A stretch of DNA of 64,000 bases from Closterium sp. NIES-65 (GCA_948144175.1 CANXME010002582.1:62001-126000); one strand, 5' to 3'. Counted from the stretch's first letter, positions 25,952-35,814 are shown. Numbers and translations: made by a program. The notes: generated by a model not told the origin, from the letters alone.

Positions 25952-27412
25952 TCACCAGCGAGACCGTCGGCTCCACCACGCCTCCCCGTCGCCGCGGCTC
26001 TTGCCGCTGGAGCTGTCGACGTCTTTCGTCGACGACGTCTTCTTCGACGCTTGCTTCTCCTTGCGGGGCTTCTCTACTCGACGCGGGCGACGACTGGCCG
26101 ATCGTCCGCGGCCTCCCTTGTTGTCGTCCTCGTCACTGTCATCGCGGTCGGGGCACTCGAAGGAGAGATGGTCAGGGTCGCCGCAGATCCAGCACTCCCG
26201 CCGTCGACCACCACCTCGTTGACCCTTGTCCCGCGTCGACCTCTTCTCGTCGACGTCCTTCGTCGACCGCCCACCTCCGCTACCACCTCCGCCTGGCTTC
26301 CCGCGCTGTTCCTGCTGATAATTCGGCTTCGTCGGTGCAGCGTAACTCGCCTGCGGAAGGAACTCCGTGGGCTGCTCTGCCTCCTGCATCGCCTCATCTT
26401 GGAGAATGTAGCTGGTGATGGAGTCCTCGTCGAGGGACTCACGCGTGCCGGGCACCATCATCATCCTCTTCATGAGATTGTAGCTGCGCGGCAAGCCCTT
26501 GACGATGTGGGTGATGTAGGACGCCGTCGAGTATTCGGGGCCCGCCATTCGCATTTCAGCCAGGATCCGTCGAGCACGGTTGCAGTAATCCGTCGCCGAC
26601 TCCTGCTCGCCCATCCAAATGTGAGTCATCTTCTCCTCTAACTGTCCGATGTACAGGTCGTCCCTGACCTGGTACGTCGATATGATGAAGCGCCATGCCT
26701 CGTGACCAGCATCCAGTCTTTCTCGACAGCTCCTGAGCGCCAGCTGCACCACCGGCGAGCAGCACCTCGAGATGACCATGAAGGTGAGCAGGTGAGCAGA
26801 ACGAAACTCCCCGCGCAGCCCGACATCCTCCTCGGGCGGAATTGGCACGGTGCCGTCGGCGAAGCCCTTCAGCCCGGCGACCTCCAGCTGAGGTTCGATC
26901 GACTCCCTCCAGGTGATGAGATCCCGTCGACCTTGCAGCGGAGCGACGGTGATTCGATCCGGCGAAAACTTGAAGTAGCCATACGCCGGTGCAATCCCGC
27001 CCGCCGTCACACGCGTCGTCGCCAAGAGCCCGCCACCACTTCGTAGAGGAGAGCGACGTCGAACATCGACGTTGGCGTGCGAGCTGCCTGCAGCCGCCGT
27101 CGACCGCTGCACTCGCGCCTGGATTCCGTCGACACCACCGTCGGCCTTGATCACTCCTCTCTGCCTCGTGCCTTCGTTGCCGCTGACTCGTGCACCACCG
27201 TCGACCTCGTCGTCGACGCCACCTTCGTTGCGCACCGGTCGAGGACAAGTAGGACGGGAAGGGTGTTCAGTCGCCCACTGCGACCGGATGCCCAACTCGG
27301 CGATCACCAAGGGGATCGTCCCGTACTCGCCATCCGCGTGGCGTCTCCTCGCGTCAGCCAAACGTGCCTCCAAGGTGTCCGTTACACCCGCATCAACCAC
27401 GGGGTCGACCAT
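25952..27412 (-). CDS. Copia-B gag (left arm)
   Basis: A 486-codon frame starts at the ATG at 27412 (MVDPVVDAGVTD). It contains a retrotransposon-gag core (about residues 145-330, including ITWRESIEPQLEVAGLKGF and HIWMGEQESATDYCNRAR), a Gly-rich linker and one CCHC knuckle, CWICGDPDHLSFEC. An acidic and then basic tail (DDSDEDDNKGGRGRSASRRPRR) follows. Gag would package element RNA into cytoplasmic particles. The C-terminus (AWWSRRSRW) differs from the right-arm copy because 19 bp present there are missing here, which changes the frame into pol. It is an intact frame, but part of an element whose pol is dead. Confidence 0.85.
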   Translation of the reverse strand: MVDPVVDAGVTDTLEARLADARRRHADGEYGTIPLVIAELGIRSQWATEHPSRPTCPRPVRNEGGVDDEVDGGARVSGNEGTRQRGVIKADGGVDGIQARVQRSTAAAGSSHANVDVRRRSPLRSGGGLLATTRVTAGGIAPAYGYFKFSPDRITVAPLQGRRDLITWRESIEPQLEVAGLKGFADGTVPIPPEEDVGLRGEFRSAHLLTFMVISRCCSPVVQLALRSCRERLDAGHEAWRFIISTYQVRDDLYIGQLEEKMTHIWMGEQESATDYCNRARRILAEMRMAGPEYSTASYITHIVKGLPRSYNLMKRMMMVPGTRESLDEDSITSYILQDEAMQEAEQPTEFLPQASYAAPTKPNYQQEQRGKPGGGGSGGGRSTKDVDEKRSTRDKGQRGGGRRRECWICGDPDHLSFECPDRDDSDEDDNKGGRGRSASRRPRRVEKPRKEKQASKKTSSTKDVDSSSGKSRGDGEAWWSRRSRW

Positions 27413-27470
27413 GGCGACTATCGCTGTTGCCGGCCTACGAACGACTTAGTAGGTGCAAAAGTCGGCTCCT

Positions 27471-27509
27471 ATCTGAAGGTCGCGTGTTCGTTCCACGCTC
27501 ACCGCACCA
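27471..27509 (-). other. Extended primer site: 39-nt copy of the 3' part of tRNA-Phe
   Basis: Directly inside the 5' LTR, the plus strand reads ATCTGAAGGTCGCGTG, then TTCGTTCC, then ACGCTCACCGCACCA. This matches the end of plant tRNA-Phe from the anticodon stem to the terminal CCA, as I recall that sequence. The only mismatch in 39 nt is T at 27491 in place of A at tRNA position 58 in the T loop. The CCA is post-transcriptional, so this is a copied tRNA end, not a tRNA gene. The same sequence is at 48146-48184 in the right arm. Confidence 0.85.
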
Positions 27510-28384
27510 TGCGGAGATGCACTCTACAACGGTAGTGAGCTAGACTACAGGGTTGGCACAAACTACTAGAGGTGATCGTAGCTTTTCTTGGTTCCTTAGT
27601 GCTTGCACATTCACGGGAGAAATTGGCAAGAGTTTCCACTAGCAAAGTCGAGAATCCAAGAATAATCCAAGAAGCAATGACAACAATGACTACATCAGTG
27701 CACCTAGCAACCTTGCAGCTAGCCTGGTCGACCGCCAGCGCAGCTCGGTCGACCGCCTGCCAGCATTGCGTAGAGGAGCCGCGCCAGCACTGCAGAAGGG
27801 CGACCTGCCAACAAAGCAGGTCGACGGCGTGCCCCGTAGAACACAGCAGTGCGCGCGCTCGCAGGTGTGCGCAGACGATTGGCCCGACTTGCCTCGTTGG
27901 GCATCCGTCGGCTGTTGTCTGCGCCTGACGAGCCACATCGACTTCGGGATACCAGCCCGAAGTTGCCTGCGCCATCGCGATCTCGACGACGTCCGCGAGC
28001 CTCCGCAGAACTCGTCGAGCAGGTTACCCGGTTGACCTGGTTGACCCCTGGTGCTCTGGTCAACCTCCCAGGTGCCTCCGGTCGACCACTGGGTTCCTCT
28101 GGTCGACCACCAGGTGCTCCTGGTCGACCACAACTCCCGTCGAGCTACCCCCTGGTCGACGGACCCCTTCCGTCGACCAAAACTGCTCTGTCGACCTCCC
28201 GGTCGAACTGTAGGTCGACGGACTGCTTCGTCGACCTCCCGGACGGCCCACCCGTCGCAGTGACTAGTCAGTTGCAGTTGTCGAGCTCCTTGGTTGACAG
28301 CAACACCACAGCGGTCCGCTGTAGCTCGACGTACCCTGTCGAGCAGCTATCCCACTGTGAATAGTCGGCTGCTACTCCCGTGCA
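27510..28384 (-). repeat. 5' LTR of copia-B (left arm)
   Basis: The 875-bp LTR is bounded by the tRNA-Phe primer site and by satellite B. In its GTCGAC-rich zone (about 28030-28075) several copies have become GTTGAC or GTCAAC, CpG-transition changes absent from the 3' LTR. Confidence 0.9.
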
Positions 28385-31190
28385 TATGACCAGGGATGAG
28401 AGTGCACGAGAGTGAAAGGGAGTGTATGATAGTGTATGAGTGTGTATGGGAGTGTATAGGAGGGGATGAGAGTGTATATGATAGTGTATGAGTGGGTATG
28501 AGTGGGTACGAGAGGGTATGAGAGTGTATGAGAGGGAATGACATGGGATGAGAGGGGATGAGAGCGTATGAGTGTGTATGAGTGTGTATGGGAGTGTATA
28601 AGAGGGGATGAGAGTGTATATGAGTGTATATGAGTGGGTAAAAGAGGGTATGAGAGTATATGAGAGGGAATGAGATGGGATGAGAGGGGATGAGAGGGGA
28701 TGAGAGTGAATGAGAGTGTATGGAAGTGTATGGGAGTGGATGAGAGCGGATTAGGGGGTATGAGTGTGTATGAGTGTGGATGAGAGTGTTTAAGAGTGTC
28801 TGATAGTGCATGAGAGAGGATGAGAGGAGTTGAGAGTGTATGAGAGTGGATGAGGAGGGTTTAGAGTGTGTAAGAGAGTGTATGAGAGTGTGTGAGAGTG
28901 TATGAGATGGGATGATAGGGGATGAGAGGGGATGAGAGGGGATGATAGGGGATGACCAGGGATGAGAGTGCACGAGAGTGAAAGGGAGTGTATGATAGTG
29001 TATGAGTGTGTATGGGAGTGTATAGGAGGGGATGAGAGTGTATATGATAGTGTATGAGTGGGTATGAGTGGGTACGAGAGGGTATGAGAGTGTATGAGAG
29101 GGAATGACATGGGATGAGAGGGGATGAGAGCGTATGAGTGTGTATGAGTGTGTATGGGAGTGTATAAGAGGGGATGAGAGTGTATATGAGTGTATATGAG
29201 TGGGTAAAAGAGGGTATGAGAGTATATGAGAGGGAATGAGATGGGATGAGAGGGGATGAGAGGGGATGAGAGTGAATGAGAGTGTATGGAAGTGTATGGG
29301 AGTGGATGAGAGCGGATTAGGGGGTATGAGTGTGTATGAGAGGGGATGAGAGTGTTTAAGAGTGTCTGATAGTGCATGAGAGAGGATGAGAGGAGTTGAG
29401 AGTGTATGAGAGTGGATGAGGAGGGTTTAGAGTGTGTAAGAGAGTGTATGAGAGTGTGTGAGAGTGTATGAGATGGGATGATAGGGGATGAGAGGGGATG
29501 AGAGGGGATGATAGGGGATGACCAGGGATGAGAGTGCACGAGAGTGAAATGGGGTGTATGAGAGTGTATGAGTGTGTATGGGAGTGTATATGAGGGGATG
29601 AGAGTGTATATGATAGTCTATGAGTGGGTATGAGTGGGTACGAGAGTGTATGAGTGTATGAGAGGGAATGAGATGGGATGAGAGGGGATGAGAGGGGATG
29701 AGAGTGAATGAGAGTGTATGATAAGTGATGATGAGAGGGTATGAGAGTTTAGGAGAGTGGATGAGAGTGGTTGAGAGTGTATGAGAGTGTATGTGAGGGG
29801 ATGAGAGTGTAAGAGAGTGTATGAGAGTGAACGAGAGGGGATGTGAAGGGATGAGAGGGGATGAGAGTATATGAGAGGGGATGAGAGTATATGAGAGGGG
29901 ATGAGAGTGTGTGAGATAGGATGAGAACGGATGATAGGAAATGAGTGTGTATGAGAGTGAATGGGTGTGTATGAGGGGATGGGAGTGTATGAGAGTGAGT
30001 GTAGGAGATTGAATGAGAGTGGTTGAGAGTGTATGAGAGTGTATGAGAGAGGATGAGAGTGTATGAGAGTATATGAGAAGGGATGAGAGTGTATGAGTGT
30101 GTACGGGAGAGTATGACGGGATGATAGTGTATATGATAGTGGATGGGAGGGTATGAGAGTGTACAAGAGTGTATGAGAGTGTATGAGAGGGGATGAGTGT
30201 GTATGAGAGGGGATGAGATTGTATGAGAGGGGGTGTGAGGGGATAAGAGGGGATGAGTGTGAATGAGAGTGTATGGAAGTGTATGAGAGTGGATGAGAGC
30301 GGATTAGGGGGTATGAGTTTGTATGAGAGGGGATGAGAGTGTATCAGACAGTGGATGAGAGGGGATGAGAGTGTATCAGACAGTGGATGAGAGGGGATGA
30401 GAGCGAATAAGGGTGTATGTGAGTGTATGAGAGAGGATGAGGGGTTGAGAGTGTATGCGAGTGGATGAGGAGTGATGAGAGTGTGTAAGAGAGTGTATGA
30501 GAGTGTGTGAGAGTGTATGAGAGGGGATGAGAGGGGATGAGAGGGGATGAGAGGGGATGTGAGGGGATGAGTGTGAATGAGAGTGTATGAGAGTGTATGA
30601 GTGTGTATGGGAGTGTATAAGAGGGGATGAGAGTGTATATGAGTGTATATGAGAGTGGGTACGAGAGAGTATGAGAGTGTATGAGAGGGAATGACATGGG
30701 ATGAGAGGGGATGAGAGCGTATGAGAGTGAATGAGAGTGTATGGGAGTGTATAAGAGGGGATGAGAGTGTATATGAGTGTATATGAGTGGGTACGAGAGG
30801 GTATGAGAGGGAATGAGAAGGGATGAGAGAGGATGAGAGGGGATGAGAGTGAATGAGAGTGTATGATAAGGAATGATGAGAGAGTATGAGAGTTTGGGAG
30901 AGTGGATGAGAGTGGTTGAGAGTGTATGAGAGTGAATGAGAGGGGATGAGAAGGGATGAGAGTGTATGAGAGTGTACGAGAGTGAATGAGAGGGGATGAG
31001 AAGGGATGAGAGGGAAAGAGAGGGAATGAGAGGGAATGAGAGGGAATGAGAGTGAATGAGAGGGGATGAGAGGGAACGGGAGTGTGTGTGAGGGGATGAG
31101 AGGGGATGAGTGTGTACGAGAGGGGGTGAGCGAGAGGGATTGAGAGGGGATGAGTGTGTATGAGAGGGGGTGTGCGAGAGGGATGGAGAG
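28385..31190 (-). repeat. Satellite B array (left arm)
   Basis: On the minus strand this is an irregular run of decamers such as CTCTCATCCC, CTCTCATACA, CTCTCATTCA and CACTCATACA. It shares the CTCTCA head with satellite A but has no 30-bp ordering. On the plus strand it is purine-rich, so its polarity is opposite to the neighbouring satellite A across copia-B. Long open frames here come from the repeat composition, and I do not call genes. The array fades near 31190 into unique sequence. Confidence 0.92.
28397..29528 (-). repeat. 566-bp higher-order unit of satellite B, two tandem copies
   Basis: The landmark CCAGGGATGAGAGTGCACGAG recurs at about 28390, 28956 and 29522, giving two nearly identical 566-bp intervals. 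The right arm has three (45561-47258). The outermost landmark abuts the copia-B LTR. Confidence 0.9.
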
Positions 31191-31380
31191 AAGACTCAAC
31201 GTAGCTAGAGGGGACTAGAGAGCAGTCAAGCACGAGATAGCATAAAAGAAAAGCTTGGCACGAGAGAGGGAATTGACGTAATCGAGGCTTTGGCCGGGGA
31301 TGACACGGCATGCGAGGGAGTGAGGAAAGGTGGGTAGGAGACAAGAGAGCACGAGAGGGGAGGCTAGCAGACGAGAGTGC
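31191..31380. other. Unassigned unique sequence beside satellite B (left arm)
   Basis: This is non-repetitive, moderately purine-rich sequence grading out of satellite B. I see no convincing coding frame, RNA gene or transposon end. It is mirrored at about 43709-43898. Confidence 0.6.
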
Positions 31381-31735
31381 ATGGGCACCCTGGCCTCGGC
31401 GGTGGCCAGAGAGGCGCGACGCGCTGAGCGGCGGGTTAGCGCATCACGGTGGCGGATCGTCGCAATGCGCCCGGCAGGGTGGCCGCATTGTGCATTGCGA
31501 CGGCGGCGGCCTGGTAGGCGCGATGCGCGGAGCGGCCAAAAGCAGGACGCAATGCGCATCACGGCGGCGGCAGCCCGGTTGGCGCGATGCGCTTTGCGGC
31601 CCGAAGCTGGCCGCAATGCGCATCGCGGCGGCGGCTGCTCCTGATCGTCGCGATGCATCTCGCGACGATCGGGCCCGATGCATCGGGCGATGTGCTGTTC
31701 GGCGCGCCGGTTTGTGGGCGCATCGCGACAGCGGT
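31381..31735. repeat. GC-rich minisatellite (left arm)
   Basis: Imperfect units of about 64 bp are rich in GCGATGCGC, GCAATGCGC and CGGCGGCGGC. GCGATGCGC recurs near 31520 and 31584, and CAATGCGC near 31550 and 31614. The end near 31650-31690 contains self-complementary pieces around GATCGTCGCGATGCAT. Open frames across it run on both strands and look compositional. It is mirrored at 43354-43708. Confidence 0.75.
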
Positions 31736-32039
31736 CTGATCGACTTTATTCATTCATATTAGTAGTAATTTTCGAGTACCAAGGGACTAAACGTGAATGG
31801 ATGGGTAAAGGCTTTAGGGCTAAGGCACGCACCGTTGGTAGACGTCAGGTGCTACTAACGAACGCCTTGGATGCGTGAACGGGAAGCCAGCTGGCGAAAG
31901 CTATAGCTACTAGTAATAGCGTGAGGAATAGCTGATGGCGGGAAGTAAGTTGGAGAGCTGCGATGGGGTCAAGGTTCTGTACTTGGTTGGAACCGTAGCG
32001 GGCAGGGGGGTGTACAGCACGTCGGGTCGTGGTGTGGTC
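31736..32039. other. Unassigned sequence between minisatellite and ABCG-like exon
   Basis: This 0.3-kb unique stretch is present in both arms almost unchanged. Short frames occur, but none has a recognisable domain. It could be intronic or intergenic sequence of the ABCG-like locus that follows. Confidence 0.5.
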
Positions 32040-32083
32040 ATGAAGTATGCCTATGAGGCACTGGCGATCAACGAGTTTGGCAG
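32040..32083 (+). pseudogene. ABCG-type transporter exon fragment a
   Basis: The sequence translates to MKYAYEALAINEFG and ends CAG before a GTGAGG donor at 32084. YAYEALAINEF resembles the conserved segment near the end of the ABC2 membrane domain in ABCG (WBC) half-transporters. It is nearly the same as the end of fragment b, so one duplicates the other. The left arm's homology to the right arm ends inside it, at 32074 (ATCAACGA). Confidence 0.45.
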
Positions 32084-32463
32084 GTGAGGAGTGGGTTTAA
32101 CCTGTATGCTGAGGGTGACACTGCATGCAGTGGAATGGCATCCCGGACGGCTGGGTCTGGCTGCACTACCTCTCGCCCATGAACTATGCTTATGAAGCGC
32201 TGACGATCAACCAAGTTTGGCAGGTGAGAAATCGGCACCCTTTTGCTGGGGACATGAGTATGGGTGGAATAATGTGGGCATCACTTCTCGCCATCTTCCA
32301 CTTCACTATCTTTCCCCACCATCTCCCACTCCGCACCATCTTTCCCCACCGTCTCCCACTCCTCAGCACCAATCCCCAATCTCCATTTCTCTCCTGAATC
32401 ATCACCCCACCAGGCCCGGAGGACCCTGTTACTTGGAAGCTGGCACAATGTTTGATAATACAC
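32075..32463 (+). other. Centre-side flank present only once, between left arm and hAT
   Basis: These 389 bp have no counterpart in the right arm. They hold the end of ABCG-like fragment a, fragment b (32131-32223), a pyrimidine-rich intron-like stretch, and a possible further exon start after CACCAG at about 32413. Sequence immediately left of the hAT terminus is TAATACAC. Confidence 0.8.
32131..32223 (+). pseudogene. ABCG-type transporter exon fragment b
   Basis: A 93-bp exon-like block lies between a TGCATGCAG acceptor and a CAG/GTGAGA donor. It encodes WNGIPDGWVWLHYLSPMNYA and then YEALTINQVWQ. GWVWLHYLSP followed by YAYEAL and an N-[EQ] pair is typical of the extracellular-loop and last-helix region of ABCG half-transporters. 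The last codons read NQVW rather than NEFG because of one extra base relative to fragment a. No other part of a transporter gene is in the window, so this is a gene fragment or an exon of a disrupted gene. Confidence 0.5.
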
Positions 32464-32478
32464 CAGGGACGTCGCTAG
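32464..32478 (+). repeat. hAT left terminal inverted repeat
   Basis: CAGGGACGTCGCTAG is a perfect inverted match to 43000-43014. The CAGGG start is typical of hAT ends. Confidence 0.93.
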
Positions 32479-32492
32479 GATCTGAGGCAGCC

Positions 32493-32533
32493 TGATGGAG
32501 CAGACGGGCCCTTCGGGCCCGTCTGCTTCATCA
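32493..32533. repeat. Subterminal hairpin of the hAT
   Basis: Two 19-bp arms with one mismatch surround a TTC loop (32512-32514), centred on GGGCCC-TTC-GGGCCC. It lies 15 bp inside the left terminal repeat. No equivalent hairpin is evident at the right end. Confidence 0.85.
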
Positions 32534-32770
32534 GTGGGCTGAGTGATGCCCTGTCTGGTGGATCAGGATTTTCCAAAATCTCTGTCTGATCTGTCAGATC
32601 TTAAAGCACTGGCTTGTCAGTTTTTTTTTTTTTTTTTGGGTTGCATTGCATCAACTCTGGCAGAAGTTAAAGCTTCATCAATATTACGGTAAAAGAACTA
32701 TCAAATAAAAAATTATGTAACTACTGGTGAGGTGTTATTACACTACAAATTACATCTACTCTAGTCTAGT
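32534..32770. other. hAT left subterminal region and transposase 3' UTR
   Basis: This is non-coding. It contains clustered CTGAT/ATCAG motifs up to about 32612 and a run of 17 T (32621-32637), which is an A tract on the transposase strand. Confidence 0.6.
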
Positions 32771-34930
32771 CTACTCAGTGTCAGACTCTACTATTGTGGC
32801 GCGGACATCAAGCCCATTGTCATCATCACTGTCGTCCGACACTGCTACAGCTGCACGTGCTTTGCCCTTCTTAGAGGTCCTCCGCCTGACCACGTCCTCC
32901 TCATCATCTTCGTCTTCATTGGAGGCAGCAGCTGACGTTCCTCTCTCGGCCTTCCGCTTTGGGGCTCTCTCTGGAGTGTTCTTCTTGGTCGTCACTTCCT
33001 TAGCAGGGCGCCTCTTCTTTGCGCTCCTCCAAGCAGCCACCACGTCCTCCCAGTTCGGCTCGTACTGCAGGAGCGATACCGACATCAGGTCCGCCAGGCG
33101 TGTGTTGCACAGATTCCCGCGGAGCCACGATTTGATGATGTTTTGCCTCGAGAAGCCGCGCTCGCACTCGACGGTGCTCAGCGGCAGCACAGCGAGGGCG
33201 ATCCAGATGCGGACCATGTTGGGGTAGCTCGTCTCCCAGTCGTCGCTGCGCAACATGTGCTTGAGGCCGGCGTGGAAGGTCTGGTCCTTGTACTGCGAGG
33301 CCATCATCTTGGTAAACGGCACCAGTTCTCGTCCCGCCTTTTTCCAGCTCACTCCTGCTCACGCACAATTGCAAGTACAAGAGGGGCGGGGGCCAACGGG
33401 GAGATAAGTCAGTGGCGGTACCATATCACCAAGCGTGTAACATTGATGCACAAAAGAGACGCACAGATTACCTGGAAGTACGCACTTCTCCGCACTGAAC
33501 AGCGTGCGGAGAGACTGGAACCAGGCTTGGCAGAGGCGGTCTCTCTTCGCGCTTCCCTCGGGGTACGCGTCAGGCAGGAAAAGCTTCGCTCCGGTGAGGG
33601 TGTCTAGGCTCTCCATCCGCTTCAGGAGGTGCTTCACAACTTCCTGCGCAAACAGGCGGGTTACAGTGATGCATGATTCTATGTCGCCTTTTGACTTCTG
33701 TCCCTTGATGGCGTCCTCGTGCAGCATGAAAGTGTGTTTAACGGGACTTCCCTCCCCATCCATGCCTTCGACCGTCACCTCCCGCTTGTCCAACGCTCCG
33801 TGCTTCTCCATGAACTCGGTGAGCAACTCGCTATCCTCAGCGTAGTTGACGCCGTGCTCGATGTATCGCTGCTTTAGCTTGTCGCACGTGTTGTGGACCA
33901 TTGATGCCACCCGGGTGATGTCCACCTGCACACGGCAAGAAGCCAACGTCAGACACGTTCGAGTGCATGAACATCAGCACGGACCTCTCTACTGCTCACC
34001 ATGCGCCGTTGAAACTTGAGGTTCAGCTCGTTGAGCAGTTTCAGCACATCTGCCAGGAAAAACAGGAAGAAGTGGAACTTGAAACTCGAGACTGTCTTGT
34101 AGGCCTTCTTGTCTTGCTCCCACAACACCACTATCGCCGCCGGTAGGACTTCCACGAGCCTCCGAATCGCATCGCCACGCGCCAGCCATCGAACGTCTTT
34201 AAAACCCTGCACCTCCAGAGACGTCTCGTGCAGGATGTGTTGTAGCTCCATGAACCGGGAGTGCAAGACGATGCTCCTCCCCAAGTTCTCTGTGATGCTC
34301 CGCACGACCGTGTCGACCATGCTGAGGTCGGGCACCGCCTCCGCCGCGTCCTTCGCGGCGAGAGCCTCCCTGCAAGTGTGCAAAAAGAAGCGGTTAGAAC
34401 ACTGAAAAACGTCTGACAACAAGATCATACACCACCGCTAGAGAGATTTTGTCATCGCACCTGTGAGCGATGCAGTGGCACGTCACCAGGTGTGGGACTC
34501 GCAGTTTCAGCTGGGTCCCCACTCCAGCCTGTGAACCCCGCATCACGCTCGCGCCATCCGTACTAATGCCCGTCAGTTTCATGATGTCGACGCCCGTCAT
34601 GGCCAAATGGGCGAGAAGTACTGTCAGCAGAGACGACGCGTCGCACTTCTCGACTGTCAGGTGCCCAAACAGCTCGGTGACGACCTCGGCGTCGCGAATG
34701 AAGCTAAGATAGACTATCATGTGCTTGCCTCTGCGCCGGTCGGTACTCTCGTCGAGTTGAATTCCTAAGAACGGAGACGCCTGGATGTGGCGCATCTGCT
34801 GCTGCCTCAGGTTGGTGACGATCGCTTCGGTAATTTCACGGAAGCCGTACCTGCACAACACAGTGAATGTGGTATTAGTCGTAGTGACAATAAAAACACA
34901 AACCAAGAAAGACTTTCACTCACGCTGACT

Positions 34931-34935
34931 GGTAT
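34931..34935 (+). repeat. Target-site duplication of A2, left copy
   Basis: GGTAT is repeated exactly at 41444-41448, immediately outside the two A2 LTRs. Confidence 0.97.
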
Positions 34936-35812
34936 TGTTATGTGATGCTATCATTTGCATTCACGTCTGTCTGCCTCCCATCATGTGTTCGTGCGTTGCA
35001 TGTGTGAAATGAGCGTGCGCAAGAATTTGTGTTTTTCTGTGGTTTGGATTTTCTGAGTGTGTGTGAATGTTATTTGGCTTGAGCAGATATTTGAAGTGAC
35101 TCCACTGCTCAAGATCTTTCCGTTGAGCCAAGAATCGTCGCGATCGGAGCAATATCAAGAAAGTTACGAACGTTGGAGTTCGTATGCTTTCTGTACTTCG
35201 GTTGTGGCGACTATGGGAAGTTGTGGGGTTGACTCAATATGGGGTACAGACTTTTGGGGGTTGGGAATTCGAACCCATCACTGTAGAATGCTGCCATGTG
35301 GTTGGGTGAAGCCAAACCAGGTTGGCAAGTGTGGCCAAGTGGGTTGAGGTGGATGGCATGAGTTGGGAAAGTGACAAATGTGAAAGTGGGGTTGCCTATG
35401 GGGAAGGGAATTGTGTGGCATGGGGTTTCCTTGGTTGGGGAATCTCTTGGAACCTTCCCTCTCGTCCTCCTCTTCCCTCCTACCTGGTTTAGTGCTACCC
35501 TAACTCTCTTGTGTGTAACTTTGTGGAACTTGTGAGAACCATTGTGATTGAGTTAAGCATGTGGCAGCATACCCCCTAGTGCGCCGAAAATCATAACTCG
35601 AGATTTACTCCACCATTTGATACGATTCAAATTGGGAATGATAGCCCTGGTTACAGGCTACAACATACTCGAGTTTGAGATGATTCTAACGGTGCACTTT
35701 TCGTCGACAACGTTTCTTGTGAAGTCGACGTTTTCTGTCCAGAATTCTAAGCCAACGATTTTGAGAATTTTTGGCACCTAATCTTCGTAGACTACGTCCT
35801 TAGTCTCTAACA
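34936..35812 (+). repeat. 5' LTR of A2
   Basis: The 877-bp LTR runs from TGTTATGTGATGC to TCTCTAACA. The edge is fixed by the duplication outside and the primer site two bases inside. Confidence 0.96.
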
Positions 35813-35814
35813 AG

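Larger units (their letters stand above)
21194..28384 (-). mobile_element. Complete but degenerate copia element, copia-B (left arm)
   Basis: This 7.19-kb LTR retrotransposon is unrelated at LTR level to copia-A. LTRs lie at 21194-22066 and 27510-28384, with a tRNA-Phe primer site at 27471-27509, gag, then protease-integrase-RT-RNase H, the copia order. Its flanks do not form a target duplication (TCACC on the left, TATGA on the right) and belong to different satellites in opposite polarity. Coding lesions shared with the right-arm copy show it was dead before the arms were duplicated. The stretch 22067-22224 between RNase H and the 3' LTR is non-coding; no clear polypurine tract is seen beside the LTR. 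Confidence 0.93.
4034..32074. repeat. Left arm of a large imperfect palindrome
   Basis: Features in this arm recur in inverted order and orientation in 43015-64000. They are satellite A, a solo LTR (18168-19039 pairs with 56217-57088), satellite A, copia-B (21194-28384 pairs with 47271-54480), satellite B, a GC-rich minisatellite and an ABCG-like exon fragment. Paired coordinates sum to 75089 near the centre, 75655 after a 566-bp copy-number difference, 75674 after a 19-bp indel, and 75256 beyond the second satellite block. Homology ends at 32074, opposite 43015. The outer limit is uncertain because the right arm runs off the window while still in satellite A. Confidence 0.93.

Noticed and set aside
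27471-27509. tRNA-Phe gene
   Set aside because: Only the 3' part is present, it includes the non-genomic CCA, and it sits exactly at the LTR edge, so it is a primer site.
28385-28389. Target duplication for copia-B
   Set aside because: TATGA on one side and TCACC on the other do not match. Shifting the LTR edge by a few bases does not produce a match in either arm.
31736-32039. rRNA- or group I intron-like sequence
   Set aside because: A few phrases such as CTACTAGTAATAGCG looked rRNA-like, but no extended match or conserved core was recognised.
32621-32637. Poly(A) tail of a retroposed gene
   Set aside because: The T run lies within the hAT 3' region with no duplicated flanks and no processed gene beside it.
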